Positions 17,168 to 25,871 of a DNA stretch of 64,000 nt are shown in pieces. Position numbers and translations under genes: made by a program. The notes under the pieces are model-generated. The model did no database searches. It worked only from the letters and a program-made list of their open reading frames with translations, and was not told the origin of the DNA. Numbering within the stretch: the stretch's first letter is position 1; each line of letters opens with the position of its first letter. Source of the DNA: Mesorhizobium liriopis (lineage in GTDB: Bacteria; Pseudomonadota; Alphaproteobacteria; Rhizobiales; Rhizobiaceae); assembly GCF_024053505.1 (NCBI RefSeq), contig NZ_JAMXQS010000009.1, positions 219,331-283,330 of the forward strand, written 5' to 3'.

Positions 17168-18838
17168 TTGCCAAGCATCGCCCCCCTGCCGACAATCGCC
17201 GTTGTCGGGTCAGGACCCACGGCTCTCTATACGCTTTCGGCCTTACAGAAGGCGAGGACGCCGCTCGACATCACCGTGTTCGAGGCGCTGGACGAGGCCG
17301 GGCGGGGGTCGCCTTATGCCCCTTCCATCAACAACAAGGTGATGCTGTCCAACATCGCCAGCATCGAAATCCCACCTGTGCTCGACACGATGGTGGGCTG
17401 GCTCGAAACGCGGACGGACAAGGAGCTCGCCGCCATCGGGCTCGAGCGGAGTGAAATCGACGAGCGGGAATATTATCCGCGCCTGATTCTCGGCACCTAT
17501 CTCAAGGCCCAGTTCGACGGGCTGATCACCGCCCTTCAGGCGGACGGTCACACCGTGCGTGTCGAGACAGGTGCCCGGGTGACGGATGCCGCGCTCCTGT
17601 TCGAGAAGATCAGGCTGACGGTGGAACGGACGGATGGTGCCGCTTCTTCCCGCCTGTTCGACCATGCCGTGCTCGCCACCGGTCATAGCTGGCCGGACCG
17701 CACGGAGATCAAGCCGGGTTATTTCACCTCGCCCTGGCCGGCCTCTGCGCTCAACGGCATTCGCAATTGTTCGCTCGGGATTCGCGGCACCTCGCTCAGC
17801 GCCATCGATGCGCTGATGACGGTGGCGACCAACCATGGTGCATTCGTCGAACAGGATGGCGGTGGCTTGCGCTACGAGCCAGAGCCCGGCACCGAAGGGT
17901 TCAAGGCCACGATCATGTCGCGCAAGGGGCTGATCCCCGAGGCCGACTTCTTCTACCACCTGCCGTTCCACCCGCTTTCAATCTGCACGGAAGAGGCGAT
18001 GGAAGCGCTGGTGGAGTCCGGGCGGACCGATCTGCTCGAGGCCGTCTATGAGCTGTTCGCGCGTGAGCTCGCGCGGGCCGACCCGGATTATGCGGCGCGG
18101 ATCGGGCTTGAAGAGCTGAACGTCGATACGTTCGCCGAGGCCTATTTCGCGGAGCGGCAGCGTCAGGACCCGTTCGATTATGCGCGGGCCAATCTGGCGG
18201 AGGCCAAGGGGAATGCGGCCAACCACTACGCCGTGCCGTGGCGCTATGCGATCCTGCGCATGCATGAGGTGATCGCGCTGGTCGTGCCGCATTTCAGCGT
18301 GGCCGATCTCGAGCGCTTCCATCGCTCGTTCAAGGCCATCTTCGTGGACGACTATGCCTCGGTGCCGCATGAGTCGATCGAGCGCCTGCTGGCGCTGCAC
18401 GAGGCGGGCAAGCTGAGCATTCTGAAGCTCGGCGAGGATTACGATCTCGACGCGGAAGGGCCGGAGCCGGGCGCGGTTCTGATGCTCGACGGCAAGCTGA
18501 TCCATTACCCCGCTTTCGTGGAAGCGCGGGGACAGGAAAGCCTGTCGGCCGACGATATTCCGTTCCCGACGCTGCTGCGCCAGGGTGTGGTGCGCAAGTC
18601 GGCGGGCGGGCGTGGCATCGCGCTGGACGACAGCTACCGCCTGAGCTTCACGCGACCGCTCCGCCGCGAGATCTACTGCCTGTCGCTGCCTTTCCTGCTT
18701 TACCGCCACCCCTTCGCGCAGGGCATCACGAGTTCGCACGAACTCGGCGAATGCGTGGGCGCGGCGATTCTGGAAACGATCGAGAAGAGTGTCCGGGCGG
18801 ATGTAGCGGCTTCCGAGAGAGAAGAGCTCGCCGCTTAA
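17168..18838 (+). CDS. FAD/NAD(P)-binding protein of unknown function
   Basis: A 556-residue flavoprotein-like protein with an N-terminal Rossmann motif IAVVGSGPTALYT (about residues 10-22), YAPSINNKVMLSN and a later ATGHSWP motif. These are features of the FAD-NAD(P)-binding (NAD_binding_9) family, whose members have few known functions. The C-terminal half includes a conserved LSFTRPLRREIYCLSLPF segment. The only suitable start is a TTG at 17168, with CGGAG about 10 nt upstream. It follows the RLP gene on the same strand after 113 bp, so a shared role is possible but not shown. The 3' end overlaps the Nudix gene tail to tail by 4 nt. Confidence 0.8.
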   Translation: MPSIAPLPTIAVVGSGPTALYTLSALQKARTPLDITVFEALDEAGRGSPYAPSINNKVMLSNIASIEIPPVLDTMVGWLETRTDKELAAIGLERSEIDEREYYPRLILGTYLKAQFDGLITALQADGHTVRVETGARVTDAALLFEKIRLTVERTDGAASSRLFDHAVLATGHSWPDRTEIKPGYFTSPWPASALNGIRNCSLGIRGTSLSAIDALMTVATNHGAFVEQDGGGLRYEPEPGTEGFKATIMSRKGLIPEADFFYHLPFHPLSICTEEAMEALVESGRTDLLEAVYELFARELARADPDYAARIGLEELNVDTFAEAYFAERQRQDPFDYARANLAEAKGNAANHYAVPWRYAILRMHEVIALVVPHFSVADLERFHRSFKAIFVDDYASVPHESIERLLALHEAGKLSILKLGEDYDLDAEGPEPGAVLMLDGKLIHYPAFVEARGQESLSADDIPFPTLLRQGVVRKSAGGRGIALDDSYRLSFTRPLRREIYCLSLPFLLYRHPFAQGITSSHELGECVGAAILETIEKSVRADVAASEREELAA

Positions 18839-19248
18839 GTGTTGGCGGCGAGTGTCTCGCTCAGCCCGCTGAAGAGCTTCCGGTAGGCTTCGAGCGCGAG
18901 CGGTTCGAGTTCGGCCGCCACTTGTGGCAAAAACCATTCGAGTGCCGTGTGCTCGTGATTGGTAGGACGCGGCTCGCCGCCTGCCCAGCGGTCCACACGG
19001 AAGATGCGGTAGGGCTCGGTTTCGCTGACGGCGTAGTCGGTGAGAATGGAATAATCGAGGGGCACGACGCCGATCTCTTCCAGCGTCTCGCGCAGAAGAG
19101 CGGCTTCGAACGTCTCGCCGTCCTCGACATGGCCGCCGGGCATGTCCCAGCAGTCCGGCCATGTCTTTTTGCTTTGGCTGCGCCGGCCCAAGAGAACCTT
19201 GCCGTCGCGAACCAGAAGCGCGCCGACGATGGGCTTTGCATTCGCCAT
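18835..19248 (-). CDS. Nudix hydrolase (MutT-like)
   Basis: A 137-residue Nudix hydrolase with an intact box, GGHVEDGETFEAALLRETLEEIG split as G-x5-E-x7-RE-x2-EE-x-G at about residues 38-60. The preceding RRSQSKKTWPDCWDMPGG resembles MutT/8-oxo-dGTPase-type members, so nucleotide-pool cleansing is possible; the substrate is not fixed by sequence. The frame extends upstream, but ATG at 19248 has GGAAG at the right distance and starts at MANAKPIVGALLV. Confidence 0.85.
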   Translation of the reverse strand: MANAKPIVGALLVRDGKVLLGRRSQSKKTWPDCWDMPGGHVEDGETFEAALLRETLEEIGVVPLDYSILTDYAVSETEPYRIFRVDRWAGGEPRPTNHEHTALEWFLPQVAAELEPLALEAYRKLFSGLSETLAANT

Positions 19249-19435
19249 GATCTTCCGGTCCCCGCTGTTTCCGCTCGGGCAATCTAGAGCCGTCGCGGAA
19301 AGGATGTAGGTGCCGGCTCGCAACAGCGTGTGTGCGTTTTGGGGAACGCCCGAGCACCGTCCCCGTTCGCACATCGAGCGGCCGGGCTGTGGTTCGGCCT
19401 GCGATGTTTGATCTGATTTCGAAAGGACCGATACC

Positions 19436-20008
19436 ATGAAGCTTCAAGGCAAGAAGATCGCCATCCTGATCGCCCCGCGCGGCACGGAAGAGCCGGAATT
19501 CGTGAAGCCCAAGCAGGCCGTCGAGGCCGAAGGCGCGGAAGTCACCGTGATCGGGCTGAAGGCCGGCGAAGCGCAGGCGGTGAACAACGATCTCGACCCG
19601 GGCGGTTCATACACGGTCGACAAGACCGTCGATCAGGTATCACCATCCGATTTCGACGGGCTCGTGGTGCCGGGCGGCTCGGTGGGCGCCGACAAACTGC
19701 GCGCCGACGAGAAGGCCGTCGCCTTCGTGCGTGGCTTCTTCGAACAGGCAAAGCCTGTCGGCGTGATCTGCCACGGACCCTGGACACTGGTCGAGGCCGA
19801 TGTGCTCGAAGGGCGCACCGTCACCTCGTTCCCTTCGATCAAGACCGACATCGAAAATGCCGGCGGGACTTGGGTGGACAAGGAAGTGGTCGTGGACAAG
19901 GGGCTCGTCACCAGCCGCAAGCCCGACGACCTGCCGGCCTTCTGCGCCAAGATCGTGGAAGAGTTCGCCGAAGGCAAGCACCCCGAACAGGCGCGCAGTG
20001 CCGCGTGA
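19436..20008 (+). CDS. PfpI/DJ-1 family protein (YhbO-like)
   Basis: A 190-residue class I glutamine-amidotransferase-like protein. The nucleophile elbow is VGVICHGPWTL, with Cys112-His113, and the conserved acidic residue lies in GTEEPEF (about E18). YhbO/PfpI relatives have been described as proteases, glyoxalases or protein/nucleic-acid deglycases and take part in stress resistance. The ATG follows GAAAGGA. It is a single gene with its own terminator. Confidence 0.88.
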   Translation: MKLQGKKIAILIAPRGTEEPEFVKPKQAVEAEGAEVTVIGLKAGEAQAVNNDLDPGGSYTVDKTVDQVSPSDFDGLVVPGGSVGADKLRADEKAVAFVRGFFEQAKPVGVICHGPWTLVEADVLEGRTVTSFPSIKTDIENAGGTWVDKEVVVDKGLVTSRKPDDLPAFCAKIVEEFAEGKHPEQARSAA

Positions 20009-20022
20009 TCGGCCGCTGAGCT

Positions 20023-20062
20023 AAAACCGGCGCGATGATCCAGGGGCGTCGCGCCGGTTTCT
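20023..20062. terminator. rho-independent terminator
   Basis: Arms AAACCGGCGCG and CGCGCCGGTTT flank a loop of about 15 nt, with T-rich sequence after the stem. It lies between the convergent PfpI and DUF3175 genes and can serve both. Confidence 0.75.
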
Positions 20063-20093
20063 GTTTGGAGAGTGGCGGTTCAGGCGGGTCCGT

Positions 20094-20384
20094 TCAATCA
20101 TCCTGCCGCGGTCGCCCGAAGAGGCCGCGCAACTCGTCCTTGGCATCTTCCAGAACTGACTTCTGCTTTGCCGGCAGGTTCTTGCCCGCGCGGTTGATGT
20201 AGAAGTTCAGCATCGACATCGCCGACTGGAACGGTTCCGCCTTGCGGCGGTGGCTGTGCTCGGCGGAAGCTTTCAGCGATTTCGCGATCTCTTTCGGGTC
20301 ATGGGACTCGAAGATGTGGTCTTCGAGGTCCATTGCGTCGCTGTGCTCGGAAACATCGGCCGACCATTTTTCCTTTTCCGCCAT
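20094..20384 (-). CDS. DUF3175 family protein
   Basis: A 96-residue charged protein starting MAEKEKWSADVSEHSDAM, with SAMSMLNFYINRAGKNL in the second half; this matches my memory of the DUF3175 family, whose function is unknown. No signal peptide or membrane span is visible. The ATG at 20384 follows a strong GGAGGAA. That Shine-Dalgarno is part of a CCTCCG/CGGAGG hairpin, see the separate entry. The gene lies 68 bp after eryC on the same strand and might share its transcript. Confidence 0.8.
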   Translation of the reverse strand: MAEKEKWSADVSEHSDAMDLEDHIFESHDPKEIAKSLKASAEHSHRRKAEPFQSAMSMLNFYINRAGKNLPAKQKSVLEDAKDELRGLFGRPRQDD

Positions 20385-20392
20385 GGCGAATT

Positions 20393-20410
20393 CCTCCGGG
20401 TGATCGGAGG
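20393..20410 (-). promoter_or_regulatory. hairpin covering the DUF3175 ribosome binding site
   Basis: On the minus strand CCTCCG, a 6-nt loop and CGGAGG form a perfect stem, and the second arm is the Shine-Dalgarno of the DUF3175 gene, 8 nt before its ATG. Such a stem would hide the ribosome binding site unless it is opened. Whether it has a regulatory role is inference. Confidence 0.4.
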
Positions 20411-20452
20411 CAATCGGTAAAGGCTGGTCGAGTTCCCGGGGCGCGGGAAACG

Positions 20453-21385
20453 TCAGATCTTCAGGTCGCTCGCGCCCGTGTCGATGAAGGGCGCCCAGAA
20501 GGCGATGCTTTCGGCAATGGCGGGGATCACGCGGCGGTCGTCGGGCTCGCGTTCCTTGAAGGAGAGCTCGAGGCAGATCTCGTTGTCTTGCGCGCCGCCT
20601 TTGGCAAAGGCTGCCAGCAGCTTCTCGGGCTGGATGCGGCCCGTCGCGTTGTGCTCGGCGGTGAAGGGGCGGTGGCCGCTCTTGTCCATCTTGCTCTGCT
20701 TGATATGGATGATCGGCGAGACTTTCGGCACCGCTCGCGCCCAGGCGTAAGGGTCGGTGTCGTCCGGGTCGGGCGACGACACGTCGCCATGGTCGATGTC
20801 GGCCATCATCCAGAAGGGAATGGCGAAAGGCGCGGCACTCAGGCGGTCCTGCAGCGCCATGCATTCCTTGATCGTGTGGCCGAACTCGCGGCCGACCGAC
20901 ATGGGTTCCCAGAAGATCGATGTGAGGCCCGCTGCCTTGCCGTGCTCGGCGACTTCGGCCCAGCAGTCGATGGCGATCTGGATGAGCTCTTCGCGGCGGG
21001 CCGGGTCGTCATAGTCGGCAAAGGTGAAGATCGCGAACTGCGTGCCGACGCTGGTGCCGCCGAGATCGGCGGTGACGTCGGCGAAAGTCTTGAACCAGTC
21101 CACATAGTAGCGGCGCACATCGCGGTCGGGATGGCCAAAATGGTTGAGGCGCCCATAGGGCCCGGTCATGCCGGATGTGACACGCACGCCGGTGCGCCGA
21201 AGCGCGGCATCCATCTGGCGCGTGAGACGGCGGATGACGGGCGGGGCCCACGAAGGGTTGATGAATTCGTGGGTGAGCTGAAGGTCACGGATGCGAAGAT
21301 CGCGGGCGACGGTGGTGATGAGATCGTCGGGGTCGGCGAAGCGGTTGACGAGGGGGTTGGTGTTCAGGGAGAGGGAAAGGGGCAT
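20453..21385 (-). CDS. eryC: D-erythrulose-1-phosphate/L-erythrulose-1-phosphate isomerase EryC
   Basis: A xylose-isomerase-like TIM-barrel protein of 310 residues. In Brucella EryC is the tetrulose-phosphate racemase that turns the product of EryB into L-erythrulose 1-phosphate, the substrate of EryH. Acidic and His residues suited to metal binding appear in FWEPMSVGREFG, MMADIDHGD and the late ICLELSF segment. The N-terminus MPLSLSLNTNPLVNRF is typical of the EryC group. It is the last gene of eryD-A-B-C; a 90-bp gap holding a short palindromic repeat separates it from eryB. Confidence 0.9.
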   Translation of the reverse strand: MPLSLSLNTNPLVNRFADPDDLITTVARDLRIRDLQLTHEFINPSWAPPVIRRLTRQMDAALRRTGVRVTSGMTGPYGRLNHFGHPDRDVRRYYVDWFKTFADVTADLGGTSVGTQFAIFTFADYDDPARREELIQIAIDCWAEVAEHGKAAGLTSIFWEPMSVGREFGHTIKECMALQDRLSAAPFAIPFWMMADIDHGDVSSPDPDDTDPYAWARAVPKVSPIIHIKQSKMDKSGHRPFTAEHNATGRIQPEKLLAAFAKGGAQDNEICLELSFKEREPDDRRVIPAIAESIAFWAPFIDTGASDLKI

Positions 21386-21432
21386 GGGCTTTGGGCTTCG
21401 GGACGTTTGAAGAAGGAATGAGGCGGTGACGA

Positions 21433-21456
21433 CCCCCTCCCCACAAGGGGGAGGGG
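21433..21456. repeat. short intergenic palindrome (CCCCTCCCC/GGGGAGGGG)
   Basis: A perfect 9-bp stem with an ACAAG loop lies between eryB and eryC. The same core (CCCTCCCCACA...GGGAGGG) occurs twice at 36.5-36.7 kb, so this is a member of a small dispersed palindromic family. In the mRNA it would make a strong hairpin between the two coding regions. Confidence 0.65.
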
Positions 21457-21474
21457 AGCTGCTACGTCACGAAC

Positions 21475-22995
21475 TTAAGCCACCGCCGCCGTCTGAACGT
21501 TCTGCTCTTCGAACCATTCGCGAAACGCCTGCACCTCCACCGGCGACAGATGGACACCGTGCTTGGTTCGGCGGCGCAGGACGTCATCCGGGGTGCGGGC
21601 CCATTCCTTGGCGATGAGGTAGCGGACCTCCGCTTCATAAAGGTTGCCGCCGAAATGCTGGCCGAGATCCGCATGGGAGCGGGCGGTGCCGACCACGTCT
21701 TTCGTGCGCGCGCCATAAAGGCGGCCGTAGTGGTGGACGAGCGGACGCGACATCCACGGATAGGTATCGCGCAGTTTCGCGGCGAATGAGACGAAATCGG
21801 CATTCTCGATTTCGCCGCCGGGAAGCGGCGCGGTGGCCGTCCAGGCCTTGCCCATGTTCGGAAAGATCTTGTCGAGCTTTTCGAGCGCGTGTTCGGACAG
21901 CTTGCGGAAGGTGGTGATCTTGCCGCCGAAGATGTTCAACAGCGGTGCGCCGCCCGTCTCGTCGAGGTCGAAGGTGTAGTCGCGCGTGACGGCGGAAGGG
22001 TTGCCCTGGCCGTCGTCGAAGAGCGGACGGACGCCGGAGAAGGTCTGCAGCACATCCTCGCGGCGCAGCTTTTCCTTGAAATAGCGGTTCACGGCATTCA
22101 GGAGGTAGGAGATTTCCTCTTCCGAGGCCTCCACCTTTTCGGGCGCGCCTTCGTAAGGGATGTCGGTGGTGCCGATCAGCGCCTTGTTGCCTTCGTAGGG
22201 GTTGATGAAGATCACGCGCTTGTCGTGGTTCTGGACGAGATAGGCATGCGGCCCTTCCCAGAATTTCGGCACGATGATGTGGCTGCCTTTTACGAGCCGC
22301 ACCGCGCGCTGGCTGTTGGAACCGGCGACGCGGCCGATGATGTCGTTGACCCAGGGACCGCCGGCATTCACCACGGCACGGGCGCGCACCTGGGTCTTCG
22401 CGCCCGAGCGGAGATCCTGCATCTCGATCAGCCACCCGCCATTGTCGCGCCGCGCGCTGGTGCAGGCGGTGCGGGTATAGACCTTGGCGCCCTTTTCGGC
22501 GGCCGCCACGGCGTTGAGCACCACGAGGCGGGAATCGTCCACCCAGCAGTCGGAATATTCGAAGCCGCGCGTGTATTTGGTCTGGATCGGCGCGCCCTCG
22601 GGATCACGGCGCAGGTTGAGGCTGCGCGTGCCGGGCAGCTTCTTGCGCCCGCCCAGATGGTCGTAAAGGAAGAGGCCCAGGCGCACGAGCCAGGCGGGGC
22701 GGTCTTCCGGGCTGTGCGGCAGCACGAAGCGCATGGGCCAGATGATGTGGCTCGCGGAATTGAGCAGCACCTCGCGCTCGATCAGTGCCTCGCGCACGAG
22801 GCGGAACTCGTAATATTCGAGATAGCGCAGCCCGCCATGGACCAGCTTGCCCGAGCGCGAGGACGTGCCCTCGGCAAGGTCGTCCTTTTCGCACAGGATC
22901 ACGGACAGGCCACGGCCCGCGGCATCGCGCGCGATGCCGGCCCCATTGATGCCACCGCCGATGATGAAGAGATCCACTGTCTCGGTTTCGCTCAT
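21475..22995 (-). CDS. eryB: D-erythritol-1-phosphate dehydrogenase EryB
   Basis: A flavin-dependent dehydrogenase of the glycerol-3-phosphate dehydrogenase (GlpD) family, 506 residues. The FAD fold LFIIGGGINGAGIARDAAGRG is at the N-terminus (split in the middle it reads GGGINGAG then RDAAGRG). SSRSGKLVHGGLRYLEYYEF is the usual GlpD signature after it. EryB oxidises the phosphorylated erythritol made by EryA to D-erythrulose 1-phosphate, passing electrons to the respiratory chain. The ATG at 22995 has GGAGAAAACC before it, and the gene lies 40 bp after eryA. The family is also found at 31728-33419; the ery context selects this copy as EryB. Confidence 0.92.
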   Translation of the reverse strand: MSETETVDLFIIGGGINGAGIARDAAGRGLSVILCEKDDLAEGTSSRSGKLVHGGLRYLEYYEFRLVREALIEREVLLNSASHIIWPMRFVLPHSPEDRPAWLVRLGLFLYDHLGGRKKLPGTRSLNLRRDPEGAPIQTKYTRGFEYSDCWVDDSRLVVLNAVAAAEKGAKVYTRTACTSARRDNGGWLIEMQDLRSGAKTQVRARAVVNAGGPWVNDIIGRVAGSNSQRAVRLVKGSHIIVPKFWEGPHAYLVQNHDKRVIFINPYEGNKALIGTTDIPYEGAPEKVEASEEEISYLLNAVNRYFKEKLRREDVLQTFSGVRPLFDDGQGNPSAVTRDYTFDLDETGGAPLLNIFGGKITTFRKLSEHALEKLDKIFPNMGKAWTATAPLPGGEIENADFVSFAAKLRDTYPWMSRPLVHHYGRLYGARTKDVVGTARSHADLGQHFGGNLYEAEVRYLIAKEWARTPDDVLRRRTKHGVHLSPVEVQAFREWFEEQNVQTAAVA

Positions 22996-23035
22996 GGTTT
23001 TCTCCTGGGCGACATGATGCCCGGCGTTCAGCGCG

Positions 23036-24586
23036 CTATCGGCCGGCCATCCGGTGCCAGACGGGTTCGAGGTTCCGGCGGGCTTGCCCGTAGGCGGCAA
23101 ATGTGCGCGTGTAGGTTTCGGTCAATGCGGGATCGGGCGCTTCCCGAGCACCCAGAAGCGGGGTGACCCATTCGGCGATGCAGGCTTCCATGGATGGGTA
23201 GGCACCAATCGCGACGGCTGCCATCATGGCGGCACCGGCCGCTCCCGCTTCCTCGCGGGCGGACACGCGGACGGGTGCGCCGACGCAAGAGCCGATCACC
23301 GAGCGCAAGGTTTTCGAGCGCGCGGCACCGCCCGTGAGGCGCAGTTCGCTGGGCATCGGGCCCATGGCGGCGTAGCAGTCGCGGGTGGCGAGGCCCAAGC
23401 CTTCCACCACGGCGCGAACGAGATCGGGGAAGCGGTGGTGGCTCGACAGCCCGATCAGGCTGGCGCGTGCCGAGGCGTCGATGAAGGGGCCGCGCTCGCC
23501 GGTATCCGAAATGTAGGGGTGGTAGATCAGCGCGCCGGGACGGCTCTTCGCCATCCAGGTCTCGATCCGCTTGACGAGTTCGGCATGGGTGGTCTCGCAG
23601 CCCATTTCGGCCAGAAGGTCGGCGGCGAGCTTGAGCACCCAGTCGAGATTGAGCGTCGCCGCCATGTTGGTCTGCACCTGGGTGACGGTGCCGGGCACGG
23701 GGAGTGCGATGACATAGCCGGTGTTCTGGGTGTTGAGCACCACGTCGCCGCTTTTGACCGCGCGCATATGGACGCCGGTCGAGCCGATGGTGGAGCAGGC
23801 CGCGTTGGCGTCGCCGGTGTGGACGCCGGCACCGAGTGCGGTCATCACCATGTCCACGAAGCCGAGCGTGACGGGCGTGCCGGCGAGAAGGCCGGTCGCC
23901 TTCGCGGCCTCTTCGGAAAGCGGACGGGTTTCCTGTGAGCCGTCGATGATGGGCGGCAACAGCCGGCGATGGCGTTCGAGACCGAGCGCGGCGATCACGC
24001 CGTCATGGTAGAGCCGCGTGCGGAAATCGCCGAAGGTGAAGCTTGCTTCGGAGGGGTCTGTGGCGCGCACGCCGGTGAGGTTGAGAAAAAGCCAGTCCTT
24101 GGCGTGAAGGGCAGTTTCAGCATTCTCCAGAAGCTCGGGACAGTGGGCGGCCATGTGGGCCATCTGCGCGCCCTGCTGGCAGGTGTTGAGGCCGGTGCCT
24201 GTCGCCTCGAAGCGTGCGCGTTCGGCGTCGCTCTGGCTGAGCCGCGCGACGGTGGGCGCCGCGCGGGCGTCGAGCCAGAGCCAGGCATCGGAAACCGGTC
24301 TGTTGTCGCGACCGACCAGCCATGTGCCGTCGCCCTGAGCGGTGACGGCGAGGGCCGCCGTGCGCTGGGGAAGGTTCGGGATCTTCTGCCCGAGATCGCG
24401 CAGGGTCTGGGCGCAGTCTTCCCAGGTTTCCGACAGATTCTGCGTGGCCGCGCCATCGGGCCGCGTCGTGTAGCGGTTGGGTACGGCGGCACTGGCGATC
24501 TGCTCGCCGCCCAGCGTGAAGGCGACGGCCTTGATGACGGACGTGCCGGCATCGATGCCGATGAGAATATCCTTGCCCTCACGCAT
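23036..24586 (-). CDS. eryA: erythritol kinase EryA
   Basis: An FGGY-family carbohydrate kinase of 516 residues. The N-terminal nucleotide-binding motif ILIGIDAGTSVIKAVAF and the C-terminal ADP-site segment LTGGAARSKTLRSVIG are clear. EryA phosphorylates erythritol at the first step of its breakdown. The assignment rests on the family plus the neighbours eryD, eryB and eryC in the same operon. The start at 24586 follows a purine-rich stretch, and an 86-bp gap separates it from eryD. Confidence 0.92.
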   Translation of the reverse strand: MREGKDILIGIDAGTSVIKAVAFTLGGEQIASAAVPNRYTTRPDGAATQNLSETWEDCAQTLRDLGQKIPNLPQRTAALAVTAQGDGTWLVGRDNRPVSDAWLWLDARAAPTVARLSQSDAERARFEATGTGLNTCQQGAQMAHMAAHCPELLENAETALHAKDWLFLNLTGVRATDPSEASFTFGDFRTRLYHDGVIAALGLERHRRLLPPIIDGSQETRPLSEEAAKATGLLAGTPVTLGFVDMVMTALGAGVHTGDANAACSTIGSTGVHMRAVKSGDVVLNTQNTGYVIALPVPGTVTQVQTNMAATLNLDWVLKLAADLLAEMGCETTHAELVKRIETWMAKSRPGALIYHPYISDTGERGPFIDASARASLIGLSSHHRFPDLVRAVVEGLGLATRDCYAAMGPMPSELRLTGGAARSKTLRSVIGSCVGAPVRVSAREEAGAAGAAMMAAVAIGAYPSMEACIAEWVTPLLGAREAPDPALTETYTRTFAAYGQARRNLEPVWHRMAGR

Positions 24587-24672
24587 GAAGCGAGGCTCCG
24601 AGCACGCTCATGACTATTCCGGGGCGGCTTTGCCGCTTCTCCATGTTTCCTCCATGCGCCGGCCTCAAGATT

Positions 24673-25677
24673 TCAGGCCGGCGTCTCCTCCGCCAGCCGC
24701 TTGGCCGTTTCCTCATCCGTGATCAGCCCGCTCAGGATGCCGCTCTTGAGTGCCGCGCGAATGGCGCGGACCTTGTCGCGTCCGCCGGCAATCGCCACGA
24801 TGCGGCGGTCTTTGAGCCCTTCGAGGCCGGGTGCGACGGTGCGCGCGCTGAGCGGCGTTTCGACCGGGCGGCCCTCATCGTCGAAGAAGTGGCCGAGCAC
24901 CTCGCCCGCACCGCCGAGTTCCTCGACTTGCGCGATCTCGTCGGCTTCCACGATGCGAGACACGACGAGCTGCGAATCGAGAGCCGCCGTGCCGATGCCG
25001 ACCAGCATCAGGTCGGATTTCTCGGCCAGTGCGAAAACGTCGCCCACGCCGCGCTGGGACAGAAACACCTCGCGGTCGTCCGCCGTGTTGGCGAAGAAGG
25101 GCACGGGGAGGACGTAAGCGGTCGCGCCCGTCTTCTGCGCCAGCTGGTGCATCACGTCATAAGGGTTCGCGGCATGGTGGCGGGTGAGGCCGCCGAGCAG
25201 CGAGACGAAACGGACATCGCCGGCATCCAGGCGCGGCAGGTCGGCGACGGCGGCTGCCAGCGTGCGGCCGTGGCCGATGCCGATCACACCGCCCTGCAGG
25301 TTCATGATCTCGCGGCGCAGGAAGCTGGAGCCCGCGATGCCGAGCGCGCGAAGGGGCAGGCCGGGCTCGCTCAGGTCGGGCGCGAGCTGGCAGAAGCTCA
25401 GGGAATAGCGTTCGGAAAGTTTGGTCTCGAGCAGCGCGAGCTCGGCGATGTCGCCATCGATGGTGACTTTCACGAGGCCGTTCTGATTGGCCCACATGAT
25501 CAGCCGGTGCGCCTTCACATTGGTCACGCCCAGACGGTTCGCCACCTCGCTCTGCGTCATGCCGGCCGCATGGTGCAGCCAGGCCGCGCGGACCGCGAGG
25601 CTCTGATCGTCGTCGCGCCGGGCGGAAGCGCGGGGCGCGGAAGCAGGGCGGGTCTGGGGTCGGCTCATGCTCTCCAT
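24673..25677 (-). CDS. eryD: erythritol operon regulator EryD (SorC/DeoR-like)
   Basis: A 334-residue regulator of the SorC family: an N-terminal helix-turn-helix (MTQSEVANRLGVTNVKAHRL, about residues 40-60) and a C-terminal sugar-phosphate-binding domain with VIGIGHGRTLAAAV and LMLVGIGTAALDS. In Brucella and rhizobia EryD represses the ery genes and is relieved by erythritol or a derived metabolite. Here it is the first gene of eryD-A-B-C, whereas in Brucella it is the last of eryABCD. ATG at 25677 or 25668 could be the start. It is divergent from the transport operon, so one intergenic region may control both. Confidence 0.9.
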   Translation of the reverse strand: MESMSRPQTRPASAPRASARRDDDQSLAVRAAWLHHAAGMTQSEVANRLGVTNVKAHRLIMWANQNGLVKVTIDGDIAELALLETKLSERYSLSFCQLAPDLSEPGLPLRALGIAGSSFLRREIMNLQGGVIGIGHGRTLAAAVADLPRLDAGDVRFVSLLGGLTRHHAANPYDVMHQLAQKTGATAYVLPVPFFANTADDREVFLSQRGVGDVFALAEKSDLMLVGIGTAALDSQLVVSRIVEADEIAQVEELGGAGEVLGHFFDDEGRPVETPLSARTVAPGLEGLKDRRIVAIAGGRDKVRAIRAALKSGILSGLITDEETAKRLAEETPA

Positions 25678-25699
25678 CCGTCACCAATCATAGCTGTTG

Positions 25700-25735
25700 C
25701 AATTTTTTCATGCCAGTGTATTTTTTTACAAATTG
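25700..25735. promoter_or_regulatory. AT-rich control region between the divergent ery operons
   Basis: This is the only markedly AT-rich stretch in the surrounding GC-rich DNA. It has inverted CAATTT/AAATTG arms 24 nt apart with T-runs between them. Position between eryD and the transport operon makes it the likely site of both promoters and of EryD binding. No exact operator can be given. Confidence 0.45.
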
Positions 25736-25871
25736 GCGATGCGAGCTTTCGGGCGAACCATCGCGCTGCCCCAGCCTCATCAGCCAGCGGGCCCTTGTGT
25801 TCGAGTTGCCGGATTAGCGTCACGGGAGGGAACGTGGGCGCAAAAACCGGTGCGTTAAGAGGAGGATTGCG

